DNA of 16,954 bases from an uncultured Eubacteriales bacterium (GCA_900318545.1 ONLC01000012.1:1-16954); one strand, 5' to 3'; positions 6,754 to 12,647 are shown, counted from the stretch's first letter. Numbers and translations are program-made. The notes: a model not told the origin generated them from the letters alone.

Positions 6754-6956
6754 ATAACTCCGTGGTACCACTCTGCTTGCAGAGCACAGCTCTGCCGCTT
6801 GGCTCCGGTAACGGCGGATTCCGCAGCAGCTTACTCGATTCAGCAGCTGAGCTCGGGGATGATCCTGACAACGCATAGCCGCAGGCTTTTCAGCAGCCGC
6901 CTGCTCTCTGAAAGACTTGTCTGATGTCACCTTTCCCGTCAAAGCTTTTCAATATA
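6717..6956 (-). promoter_or_regulatory. T-box riboswitch leader, probably tRNA-Ile responsive, upstream of ilvA
   Basis: The leader carries the conserved T-box AGAGTGGTACCACG (6774-6761). Its UGGU bulge would pair with an NCCA tRNA end having A73, as tRNA-Ile has. Stem I can be drawn: GACAA (6921-6917) with UUGUC (6871-6867), and a distal hairpin GCAGGC (6904-6899) with GCCTGC (6886-6881). On its 3' side the sequence GGATCATCC (6865-6857) presents AUC, an isoleucine codon; two overlapping AUC registers (6863 and 6860) prevent exact placement. An antiterminator can form between CAGAG just before the T-box and CTCTG in the terminator's left arm. Uncharged tRNA-Ile should thus permit read-through into ilvA-ridA. 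The T-box identity is strong; the isoleucine specifier is inferred. Confidence 0.93.
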
Positions 6957-6962
6957 TAAAAT

Positions 6963-6991
6963 ATTATATCACTGCATTTGTCAATTGTCAA
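6963..6991 (-). promoter_or_regulatory. Consensus sigma-A promoter of the T-box leader
   Basis: On the minus strand a perfect TTGACA (6991-6986), 17 bases, then a perfect TATAAT (6968-6963). It begins 15 bases after the rlmH stop. The start is predicted near 6956. A consensus promoter with control delegated to the leader RNA is the usual T-box arrangement. Confidence 0.92.
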
Positions 6992-7006
6992 GACATTTGA
7001 AGCAAT

Positions 7007-7492
7007 TTATTTATGGTATCTTGATCCTACCGATATCTGAAATGCTCTGTAAACTTGTTCAAGGAGCATTATTCTTGCCAACTGGTGCGGAAAGGTCATC
7101 TCTGACATTGAAAGTCTGAGGTCAGCCTTTTGCTTTATCTCATCTGCAATACCGAACGATGAACCTATAATAAGGTTTATCGTTCCTGAACCCTGAACAG
7201 AGCACTGTTCTATCGTTTTTGAGAGCTTTTCACTGGGCATCTGTTGGCCCTCGATGCACATAGCGATGTTATAGCAGTTGTTTGTATCAAGATAAGGCAT
7301 CATAGCCTCTCCCTCGGAATGCAAGGCTTTTTGTATCTCCTTGTCATTCGGCTCAGAGGGCAGCTTAGATTCTGAAAGCTCGATTATACTCAGCTTACAA
7401 AAGCCCGAAAGCCTTTTTTCGTATTCAGCTGATGCATCACGCAGGTATTTCTCTTTCAGCTTTCCGACACATATTATATTGATTCTTATCAA
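7007..7492 (-). CDS. rlmH: 23S rRNA (pseudouridine1915-N3)-methyltransferase RlmH
   Basis: A 161-residue SPOUT-class methyltransferase that N3-methylates pseudouridine 1915 in helix 69 of 23S rRNA on 70S ribosomes. Family marks are VGKLKEKYL at the N-terminus, the knotted SAM pocket INLIIGSSFGI (105-115; most members have GG where this has GS), MTFPHQLARIMLLEQVYRAF (132-151) and the C-terminal YHK. Length is typical (about 159). The start is a TTG at 7492 that overlaps the TGA of the preceding gene (TTGA), with AAGGAG about 10 bases upstream; the protein begins MIRINIICVGK, as expected for the family. It is the last gene of a three-gene minus-strand run. Adjacency to a WalJ-type gene recalls the Bacillus wal region, where walJ and rlmH are near neighbours. 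Confidence 0.96.
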   Translation of the reverse strand: MIRINIICVGKLKEKYLRDASAEYEKRLSGFCKLSIIELSESKLPSEPNDKEIQKALHSEGEAMMPYLDTNNCYNIAMCIEGQQMPSEKLSKTIEQCSVQGSGTINLIIGSSFGIADEIKQKADLRLSMSEMTFPHQLARIMLLEQVYRAFQISVGSRYHK

Positions 7493-8274
7493 AAGATCAC
7501 CGCTCCTTCGTTATCAGAGGGTTTTGCTGTCATAAGTGTATAGTCACGGTCACGGATACTGTCTATAAGTGCGTCCATAGCACAATCCTCGGCTATCTCG
7601 GGAGTGTTGTTCTCCTGACTAAGATGCCCTAAGATAAAGCGTGTAGTTCCATTCTCCAAAAGCCAAGGAAGCACCGCAGCGCAATCATCATTAGCTAAAT
7701 GACCGAACGGAGAAGCTATGCGGTTTCTGAGCATTCTTGGATACGGACCGTATTCCAGCATATTCTTATCATAATTTGATTCTATAAGTATTGCTTCGCA
7801 GCCTTTTATCGCACTTATTACAGTTTCCGAAATGTATCCAAGGTCAGTACATACAGCTGCAGTTTTACCATCGGGATATTCAATCTTATAGCCGCAGCTT
7901 GCAGGAACGTCGTGAGATGTCTTAAAATGGCTTATCCTGTGATCTGCAAATATGGGGCTTTCGTTATCTACAGGGATAAGCTCGCACTTGCAGTCGATAA
8001 AACCTCGGTCAATAAGAATATTAAGGTTCGTCTCCTGAGCACAGACTGGAACGCCCAGCTTTTTGGAGAGAACCTTTAATCCATAAATATGATCTGAATG
8101 TATATGTGTGACAAATATAGCCTTGACCGCTGTAAGCGGTATCTCATTTGAGGTCAGAGCATCGCAGATACTTTTGCAGCTTACTCCTGCATCAATAAGC
8201 ACTCCGGCGTTCTGATCTCCGAGATATGTAGAGTTACCCCTGCTTGAAGAAAACAGAGGATATATCCTCGCCAT
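7489..8274 (-). CDS. WalJ/YycJ-type metallo-beta-lactamase-fold hydrolase
   Basis: A 261-residue cytoplasmic protein. The metal site starts with His57-x-His59-x-Asp61-His62 (THIHSDHIYG). The N-terminal FSSSRGNSTYLGD and VLIDAGVSCKSI, the aspartate in VCTDLGY, and the late GHLSQENNTPEIAED block match the YycJ/WalJ family. These proteins have been linked to cell wall and replication coordination in Firmicutes, with nuclease activity proposed, but the substrate is not settled. The ATG at 8274 is preferred over a frame-extending ATG at 8316: it follows the HAD stop by a single base, has AAAGGAT upstream, and gives the family N-terminus MARIYPLFSSS. No WalRK genes are visible here, so only the walJ-rlmH part of that neighbourhood is kept. 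Confidence 0.9.
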   Translation of the reverse strand: MARIYPLFSSSRGNSTYLGDQNAGVLIDAGVSCKSICDALTSNEIPLTAVKAIFVTHIHSDHIYGLKVLSKKLGVPVCAQETNLNILIDRGFIDCKCELIPVDNESPIFADHRISHFKTSHDVPASCGYKIEYPDGKTAAVCTDLGYISETVISAIKGCEAILIESNYDKNMLEYGPYPRMLRNRIASPFGHLANDDCAAVLPWLLENGTTRFILGHLSQENNTPEIAEDCAMDALIDSIRDRDYTLMTAKPSDNEGAVIF

Positions 8275-8275
8275 T

Positions 8276-9127
8276 CTAATTATCCTTTCCGAACCTCTCG
8301 TAGAGGTAGTTTGCAACTGCGTCTTCAGTATTCTTTCCGATCATGCGGTCACAGTATTCTTTTATCTCTTCGCAGGCATTGCTTACACAGACCTTTTCAT
8401 CGCAGGCATCAAACATAGGTATATCATTGAGATTGTCACCAAAGCCGATAACCCTGTCAAAACCGCAGTAGTCCTTGACAAATTTGACTCCATTCTTTTT
8501 AGAGGCAGATGAAGAGAATATTTCAAGATACCATAGATCTTCTGAATAAACGTCCTCATAGAAGGTCATAGACACTTCGGGATTATACTTAAACGTATCA
8601 TAAACCTTCTGCAGCTTTTCTTTCTTGTCAATAAAAGTAAAGTAGATAGCATCTGAATTGATGCGGTCAAAGTGATCTGTCTGTGCGAAGGATTTGTAGT
8701 ACTTGTTCTTGCGCTCCTCAAAGAAGTCCTTCATGGCCTGAGTGTTAAGCTTTCTGTAGAAGGTGCTCATTTCGTTTTTATAAATCGTATACATAAAGCA
8801 TTCTATTCCGAGAGCTGTACAAAGCCTGTCTATCCTTAGCTTCATTCCACCGTCGAGCCTGTTTACAAGGTCATACTGATTAAGCTTAGGGTCATAGATA
8901 AGAACGCCGTTCATAAGAATGATCGGCAGCCTTAGCCTCAGCGGAGCAAGTATCTTTTTGCAGGAGGCCCATGTTCTGGCAGTAGCGACAGTAAAAAACA
9001 GGCCGCTTTCTTCGATAAGGTTATTCAGCTTAAATGATGTTACCCATGAGATCTCAGCCTCGCTATTAAGCAAGGTTCCGTCAAGATCGGAAACCACAAG
9101 CGTATTTTTATCCTTAGCATTAGCCAT
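8276..9127 (-). CDS. Cof-type HAD-superfamily phosphatase
   Basis: A 283-residue cytoplasmic hydrolase. The nucleophile motif is VVSDLDGTLL with Asp14 and Asp16; motif II is Thr49 in TVATAR; the motif III lysine is in SASKKNGV near 210-211; motif IV is GFGDNLNDIPMF with Asp231 and Asp235. The large insert between motifs II and III is the C2 cap of the Cof/YidA subfamily, whose members dephosphorylate sugar phosphates or nucleotide-type cofactors; the substrate here cannot be read from sequence. The ATG at 9127 follows AAAGGAGGG, a very strong ribosome site, with a consensus promoter 31 bases upstream. It is the first gene of the unit with the WalJ-type gene and rlmH, with a one-base gap and then a four-base overlap. 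Confidence 0.93.
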   Translation of the reverse strand: MANAKDKNTLVVSDLDGTLLNSEAEISWVTSFKLNNLIEESGLFFTVATARTWASCKKILAPLRLRLPIILMNGVLIYDPKLNQYDLVNRLDGGMKLRIDRLCTALGIECFMYTIYKNEMSTFYRKLNTQAMKDFFEERKNKYYKSFAQTDHFDRINSDAIYFTFIDKKEKLQKVYDTFKYNPEVSMTFYEDVYSEDLWYLEIFSSSASKKNGVKFVKDYCGFDRVIGFGDNLNDIPMFDACDEKVCVSNACEEIKEYCDRMIGKNTEDAVANYLYERFGKDN

Positions 9128-9157
9128 GAACAGCCCTCCTTTTCATAATATAATATG

Positions 9158-9186
9158 ATTATATCATAGTTTTTTCAATAAGTCAA
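9158..9186 (-). promoter_or_regulatory. Sigma-A promoter of the HAD-walJ-rlmH operon
   Basis: On the minus strand TTGACT (9186-9181), 17 bases, then TATAAT (9163-9158). The -35 and the first spacer bases (TTGACTTATT) are identical to those of the promoter at 4978-5006. Confidence 0.88.
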
Positions 9187-9214
9187 TTTGAAATGAAAAA
9201 AAACTGAATAAGTA

Positions 9215-9243
9215 TTGCTTTTTTGTTTGAAATAAGATATAAT
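9215..9243 (+). promoter_or_regulatory. Sigma-A promoter of the rubredoxin gene
   Basis: TTGCTT (9215-9220), 17 bases, then TATAAT (9238-9243). It is divergent from the HAD operon promoter, with 28 bases between the two -35 boxes. The 5' UTR is about 47 bases. Confidence 0.78.
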
Positions 9244-9296
9244 AAAATTGAAAATGCAGACAATGCGTTTATTTCATACCGAAAGGAGGGAAGAAC

Positions 9297-9455
9297 ATGA
9301 AGTATGTATGTGATCTGTGCGGTTATATCTACGATCCTGAGGAGGGTGCTCCCGATGCAGGCGTTGCAGCTGGAACAGCATGGGAAGATGTCCCCGAGGA
9401 TTTTGCCTGTCCTCTTTGCGGAGCAGGTAAGGATCAGTTCTCACCTGAGGCGTAA
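9297..9455 (+). CDS. Rubredoxin
   Basis: A 52-residue protein, MKYVCDLCGYIYDPEEGAPD at the start and DFACPLCGAGKDQF near the end. Four cysteines (5, 8, 38, 41) in two CxxC knuckles bind a single iron. Length is that of classic clostridial rubredoxins. It is a cytoplasmic one-electron carrier, usually feeding rubrerythrin, rubredoxin:oxygen oxidoreductase or superoxide reductase in oxidative-stress defence of anaerobes. None of those partners is in this window. The start is clear from AAAGGAGGG just upstream. It is monocistronic, with its own promoter and terminator. Confidence 0.95.
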   Translation: MKYVCDLCGYIYDPEEGAPDAGVAAGTAWEDVPEDFACPLCGAGKDQFSPEA

Positions 9456-9462
9456 GTATAAT

Positions 9463-9493
9463 GGGCCTGTGCAGACTGTATGGGCTCATTTTT
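9463..9493 (+). terminator. Terminator after rubredoxin
   Basis: GGGCCTGT (9463-9470) pairs with ATGGGCTC (9480-9487), with three G-U pairs, followed by ATTTTT. It lies 8 bases after the rubredoxin stop. Confidence 0.65.
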
Positions 9494-9516
9494 GTGCGAA
9501 AGTAAAGGAATTAATC

Positions 9517-9545
9517 TTGACAAATTTTGAAAAGTATAGTATAAT
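9517..9545 (+). promoter_or_regulatory. Consensus promoter of the tRNA-Leu gene
   Basis: Perfect TTGACA (9517-9522), 17 bases, perfect TATAAT (9540-9545), 21 bases before the mature tRNA 5' end. A fully consensus promoter is what a stable-RNA gene would need. Confidence 0.93.
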
Positions 9546-9566
9546 CATAATATTAGTTTAATATTT

Positions 9567-9650
9567 GCCGCTGTGGTGGAATAGGCAGACACAAGGGACT
9601 TAAAATCCCTCGGAGTAAAATCCGTACCGGTTCGACCCCGGTCAGCGGCA
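9567..9650 (+). tRNA. tRNA-Leu (anticodon UAA)
   Basis: The 84-base gene folds as a class II tRNA. The acceptor arms are GCCGCTG (9567-9573) and CAGCGGC (9643-9649), with A73 at 9650. The anticodon stem is AGGGA/TCCCT with loop CTTAAAA, giving anticodon UAA. A variable arm follows, CGGAG...CTCCG-like, and the T arm has loop TTCGACC. A long variable arm together with a UAA anticodon fits leucine. The 3' CCA is not encoded, so it must be added after transcription. It is a single gene with its own promoter and terminator, not part of a tRNA cluster. Confidence 0.97.
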
Positions 9651-9652
9651 TA

Positions 9653-9689
9653 AAAAGAACGGATCTCAGGCTGGAGTCCGTTCTTTTTT
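9653..9689. terminator. Bidirectional terminator between tRNA-Leu and the phosphoesterase gene
   Basis: AAAAGAACGGA (9653-9663) pairs with TCCGTTCTTTT (9677-9687) around a 13-base loop. It has T6 on the plus-strand side and T5 on the minus-strand side, so it serves both the tRNA and the minus-strand gene ending at 9697. Confidence 0.92.
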
Positions 9690-9696
9690 GCATTTA

Positions 9697-10467
9697 CTAA
9701 GATAAGCACATTGATTCCTCGCCGTTTAATATTTTATCAAAGCAGCTGAGTTCGTGAACCGTATCATACACTACAAAAGCTCTGCGTTCTTTGATTACAG
9801 TATCAATATGAAAATGCCCGCAGAACCATTTATCATACTGCACTCTTTCGAGAACAGTATCGAGAAACTGTGCAGTTCTGCAGGGCGAGATCTTATATCT
9901 GAATGACGGCGCCTCCCAGATAATACGCTCGGGGAGGGTATGAGTTATTATGTAGTCAGTTTTGTTTCCAATCCTGTCCAGATTATTAAGAGCCCTGTCG
10001 ATCTCTTCTAAGCTTGGTTCTTCGGCACTCCACCAGCTGTAGCCCTCGGTGCGGTAAACTTTGTCAACGCTTGCGGCACCGCCGAATGTGAAAAAGCTCT
10101 TGCCTTCGATTTCATAGACCTCACCTCGCATAAGATGTATAACGTTCTCTGCATGAGGGTGTATCTGCACTTTGCCGCCAAACATCTCTGATACGGGCTG
10201 TTCGCTCCACCAGTCATGGTTGTCGTGGTTTCCGTCAACGAAGAGGACTTTATAGGGTCTGTCCTTTAGCCAGTTTATCCAGAACAGGTATTCGCCCTTT
10301 TTCTGTTCATATTCTTTTAGATCGTCAGGTGTAAAAGGGAAGCCAAAGTCTCCCGTGATGATAAGATAGTCATTTCCCGAGAGCCTGATGCCTGCTTTTT
10401 CCAGAGCGTTGTCACTGAGCTTATGCATATCAACTCCTGCATGAGTATCTCCTGTTAAACAGATCAT
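9697..10467 (-). CDS. Calcineurin-like metallophosphoesterase
   Basis: A 256-residue cytoplasmic protein with the full two-metal phosphoesterase signature: Asp7-x-His9 (LTGDTHAG), Gly39-Asp40 (ITGDFG), GNHD 79-82, His176 (ITHTLPE) and GHFH 217-220. It belongs to the broad family of serine/threonine protein phosphatases, nucleases and cyclic-nucleotide esterases. Tryptophan-rich insertions (NHDWWSEQ, GYSWWSAEE) may shape the substrate pocket, but no substrate can be assigned. The ATG at 10467 has AAAGGAG 6 bases upstream and starts directly at the metal strand. The frame continues open for 102 more codons upstream, but that stretch runs through the divergent gene and its promoter and is not coding. 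I see no convincing minus-strand promoter. It appears monocistronic. Confidence 0.92.
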   Translation of the reverse strand: MICLTGDTHAGVDMHKLSDNALEKAGIRLSGNDYLIITGDFGFPFTPDDLKEYEQKKGEYLFWINWLKDRPYKVLFVDGNHDNHDWWSEQPVSEMFGGKVQIHPHAENVIHLMRGEVYEIEGKSFFTFGGAASVDKVYRTEGYSWWSAEEPSLEEIDRALNNLDRIGNKTDYIITHTLPERIIWEAPSFRYKISPCRTAQFLDTVLERVQYDKWFCGHFHIDTVIKERRAFVVYDTVHELSCFDKILNGEESMCLS

Positions 10468-10528
10468 ATTTTTCTCCTTTCTGTGTCTGATAAACATAAA
10501 ATGATATAATATTGTAATTAAACTGTCA

Positions 10529-10557
10529 TTGACTTTAGGCAACAAACAGTATATACT
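10529..10557 (+). promoter_or_regulatory. Sigma-A-type promoter of the SH3-domain membrane protein gene at 10580
   Basis: TTGACT (10529-10534), 17 bases, then TATACT (10552-10557). The transcript would start near 10564, only about 16 bases before the ATG at 10580. Confidence 0.78.
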
Positions 10558-10579
10558 ATATTTGTATGCTAACGTTTGA

Positions 10580-11110
10580 ATGGGGGGCAATTCTGCCTTT
10601 ATGAAAAAAAGAACAAATCGGCCTGCTGTCAGCGGTGCGGCAGGTATTATTGCTATAATAGTTGTCGGGATATTCATGCTGTGTGTGATCTTCCTGATAG
10701 CTAAGGGCCTGTTTTCGAGCAACAGCAGCGAGGTGCCGTCGGGACTGAATACTGCTACTCTGAATACCAACACAGAGCTTACGACTGCTCCGCCCGAATC
10801 AATAGCCGAGACTGTATCTACTCAGGTTACGCCTGAGTCGCAGACAAGCTCGGAAGCTTCCTCCGAGACAGCTCAGGAAGGCTCGGGCGAAACAATGTAT
10901 GTGCTTGAATATGCATATCTGCACGTATCTCCGGATAATGAATCTGAGAATATCATTTGTCTTTCACCGGGAGTTGTGGTCACTATTCTCGGTCAGGAGG
11001 AGAACGGATATGTAAAGATATCCTTCCAGAATATTGATGGTCCTATGTCGGGCTATGTTTATAAGGATTATCTTACTACAGAGTATGTTCAGCCTGCATG
11101 GGGCTCATAA
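10580..11110 (+). CDS. Single-pass membrane protein with extracellular SH3-like domain
   Basis: A 176-residue protein: a short basic cytoplasmic tail (MKKRTNRP), one transmembrane helix at about 20-42, a Ser/Thr/Glu-rich linker (46-104) and a bacterial SH3-like domain (105-168; YAYLHVSPDNESENIICLSP then GYVYKDYLTTEY). Such domains often bind peptidoglycan or wall polymers, so a cell-envelope role is inferred. The start is uncertain: ATG 10580 has no clear ribosome site, while ATG 10601 (169 residues) has a run of six G about 13 bases upstream, rather far. It closely parallels the minus-strand gene ending at 11901: membrane helix GIIAI...LFSS/SLF, acidic-threonine linker, and domain pattern YLHxxP...ENGxxxxxxQ...GYxxKDxxT. 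The two are likely paralogues. Confidence 0.82.
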   Translation: MGGNSAFMKKRTNRPAVSGAAGIIAIIVVGIFMLCVIFLIAKGLFSSNSSEVPSGLNTATLNTNTELTTAPPESIAETVSTQVTPESQTSSEASSETAQEGSGETMYVLEYAYLHVSPDNESENIICLSPGVVVTILGQEENGYVKISFQNIDGPMSGYVYKDYLTTEYVQPAWGS

Positions 11111-11117
11111 ATATAAG

Positions 11118-11141
11118 TGAGGGCTTATGGCCCTCATTTTT
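11118..11141 (+). terminator. Terminator after the first SH3-domain gene
   Basis: TGAGGGC (11118-11124) pairs perfectly with GCCCTCA (11130-11136) around TTATG and is followed by TTTTTG. It ends only 18 bases before the next ATG, so the metallopeptidase gene would be reached by read-through or from a promoter I cannot identify. Confidence 0.85.
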
Positions 11142-11158
11142 GTATAGGAGGGAAGGCT

Positions 11159-11851
11159 ATGCCAAAGGGCTATAAGGATATAATGCTTTCTGACGGCACA
11201 GTGATGAGAGTTATTATAAATGTCGGCAAAAGAAGAAGTGTTTCGCTTCGTATAACCGAGGATTCAACTCCTGAGGTATTGATACCTTACGGCTATTCGA
11301 TTGATAAGGTAACTGATTTTCTTAATAAAAACCTTGAATGGTTGAAACAGCACAAGGAAAAGGCACTTGAAAAAATAGGTCTCCCTAAAACATATGAGGA
11401 CGGAGAGAAAATAATGCTTCTTGGAGAGCCGCTTACGATAAGATATGCAGCTTCTGACAGATACTCGGATCCTGTGATAAAAGACGGAGAGCTCAGGGTT
11501 GCTGTGTCTGATTATTCTGCCAGAGAGCAAATAATCAAAAGCATCGATAGGTTTATTGCTGAGCTTTCATTCAGAGAGATAGATCTTTGTATGAAAGAAA
11601 TGGTCTCAAAAACAGGTCTTATGCCCGATAAGGTTACAGTAAAGCCGATGACTGCAAGCTGGGGCCGCTGTATCTCAAACAAGCATATATCTATAAACTA
11701 TAAGGTGATCGCCTTTGACAGAGAATGTATCAGCTATGTTTGCCTTCATGAGCTTTGTCATCTGGTGTATATGAATCACAGCAAGGAGTTCTGGGCACTT
11801 GTGAGCCGATATTGCCCCGATTATAAACAGATACAAAACAGAATGAAATAA
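11159..11851 (+). CDS. YgjP-type M48-like metallopeptidase (SprT-related, PF01863 family)
   Basis: A 230-residue protein with a C-terminal zinc site His197-Glu198-x-x-His201 in CLHELCHLVYMNHSKEFW; His207 is the likely third ligand. PMTASWGRC (163-171), just before it, is the other family hallmark. The N-terminal part (RRSVSLRITEDSTPEVLIP) is the beta-rich region usual in YgjP/DUF45 proteins, and length is normal. There is no signal peptide or membrane segment, so it is cytoplasmic. The physiological substrate of this family is not known. The ATG at 11159 is set by AGGAGGG about 6 bases upstream; an upstream GTG at 11117 would lie inside the preceding terminator. It is flanked by two oppositely oriented SH3-domain membrane protein genes. 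Confidence 0.92.
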   Translation: MPKGYKDIMLSDGTVMRVIINVGKRRSVSLRITEDSTPEVLIPYGYSIDKVTDFLNKNLEWLKQHKEKALEKIGLPKTYEDGEKIMLLGEPLTIRYAASDRYSDPVIKDGELRVAVSDYSAREQIIKSIDRFIAELSFREIDLCMKEMVSKTGLMPDKVTVKPMTASWGRCISNKHISINYKVIAFDRECISYVCLHELCHLVYMNHSKEFWALVSRYCPDYKQIQNRMK

Positions 11852-11885
11852 AAGATCCTCAGCATTAAAAACTGAGGATCTTTTT
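11852..11885. terminator. Bidirectional terminator between convergent genes
   Basis: AAGATCCTCAG (11852-11862) and CTGAGGATCTT (11872-11882) form a perfect 11-bp stem. T5 follows on the plus strand and a TTTTAT run on the minus strand. It overlaps the metallopeptidase stop codon and ends 15 bases from the stop of the convergent gene. Confidence 0.92.
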
Positions 11886-11900
11886 GATGATTAGCTCTTA

Positions 11901-12359
11901 TCAAGCAGGCGGTGCAGTGAAGAAGTCCTTCCAAGCATAGCCCTTCTGACCCTGATACTCTACATAGTACCAGCCGTTTTCATTCTTGTAGTACTTGCAT
12001 ACAGCACCACTCGGTATAGTTGTCAGATTAGCAGAGCTTGAATTAGGCTCCGGATGTAGATAAACGGGTCCTGTGCAGGTGATCTCACCTACTGCGTCAC
12101 CGTCCTCTTCATTGTTTTCCTGATCGTCATTTTCCTCTTCTTCGGTAGTTTTTTTCTTTTTAGTCTCCGTAGGAGCTTCTGTAGTAGTCGTAGTTTCAGT
12201 CGGGATATACTCTGTAGATGTCATCGTTCCCGTTTTCTTGGGCTTTGAGTTGTCGTTGATAAACAAGCTCTTTACAAAAAGCATGATAACGATGATTACT
12301 ACAAGCAAAGTCAGCATAATTGCAATTATACCTTTGACGGTAGGTGAAATTGAATTCAT
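11901..12359 (-). CDS. Single-pass membrane protein with extracellular SH3-like domain (paralogue)
   Basis: A 152-residue protein: N-terminal helix at about 9-33 (KGIIAIMLTLLVVIIVIMLF), a low-complexity linker of Thr/Glu/Lys/Asp/Asn (35-90), and an SH3-like domain (91-148) with VYLHPEPNSSSANLTTIPSG, ENGWYYVEYQGQKGYAWKDF. The domain has two cysteines (95, 121) that could form a disulfide outside the membrane. The architecture and several motifs match the plus-strand protein at 10580-11110, although the linkers are unrelated in detail, as expected for fast-evolving tethers. The ATG at 12359 follows AAAGGATG by about 8 bases, and a consensus promoter lies at 12413-12441. An envelope role is inferred from topology only. 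Confidence 0.85.
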   Translation of the reverse strand: MNSISPTVKGIIAIMLTLLVVIIVIMLFVKSLFINDNSKPKKTGTMTSTEYIPTETTTTTEAPTETKKKKTTEEEENDDQENNEEDGDAVGEITCTGPVYLHPEPNSSSANLTTIPSGAVCKYYKNENGWYYVEYQGQKGYAWKDFFTAPPA

Positions 12360-12412
12360 TTATGAAACATCCTTTCCGATGATAATAAAGCATTACCGCT
12401 TTTTACTAATCT

Positions 12413-12441
12413 ATTATACTAAAATCCGACAGATATGTCAA
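12413..12441 (-). promoter_or_regulatory. Consensus sigma-A promoter of the second SH3-domain gene
   Basis: On the minus strand perfect TTGACA (12441-12436), 17 bases, perfect TATAAT (12418-12413). The leader of about 47 bases contains a short AAAGC/GCTTT hairpin. Confidence 0.9.
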
Positions 12442-12471
12442 TTAAAATTTGGTTACGATTTCGACAAATTG

Positions 12472-12487
12472 TGAAAACCCTGTTTCA
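12472..12487. promoter_or_regulatory. Inverted repeat in the divergent intergenic gap; possible operator
   Basis: TGAAA (12472-12476) and TTTCA (12483-12487) are inverted around six bases. The whole 16-mer TGAAAACCCTGTTTCA loosely recalls a catabolite-response (cre) site but is two bases longer and lacks the central CG. It sits between the promoters of the SH3-domain gene and the phosphofructokinase gene. The rest of this 288-base gap is AT-rich, with an 11-base direct repeat ATATATTTATA at 12523 and 12541. Confidence 0.3.
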
Positions 12488-12577
12488 GCTGTTTGTAAAT
12501 CATTTATAAGTTCGGTCTGTCAATATATTTATATTTTGGCATATATTTATAAATTTATCCAAGTTAATAAATAATAC

Positions 12578-12606
12578 TTTCTTTTTACTAAATTATATGC
12601 TATACT
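12578..12606 (+). promoter_or_regulatory. Extended -10 promoter of the phosphofructokinase operon
   Basis: TATACT (12601-12606) is preceded by TGC, giving an extended -10 (TGn). The -35 is a weak TTTCTT (12578-12583) at 17 bases. AT-rich sequence with the ATATATTTATA repeats lies just upstream and might act as an UP element. Confidence 0.6.
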
Positions 12607-12647
12607 AATTATATTATTATAAAATAATATGAAACGGAGATAAAAAT

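Noticed and set aside
6701..6871. 57-codon N-terminal extension of threonine ammonia-lyase
   Set aside because: The stretch is the T-box antiterminator/terminator RNA. The ATG at 6700 has its own ribosome site and matches the family N-terminus.
9567..9650. tRNA-Leu as an integration site with an adjacent mobile element
   Set aside because: No integrase, no duplicated tRNA 3' end and no foreign gene block follows; housekeeping genes continue on both sides.
10468..10773. 102-codon N-terminal extension of the metallophosphoesterase
   Set aside because: It would cross the divergent promoter and the start of the SH3-domain gene. The internal ATG at 10467 has a strong ribosome site and starts exactly at the metal-binding strand.
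12523..12551. ATATATTTATA direct repeats as a CRISPR or iteron array
   Set aside because: There are only two short AT-rich copies in an AT-rich gap. No array structure, replication gene or cas gene is nearby.
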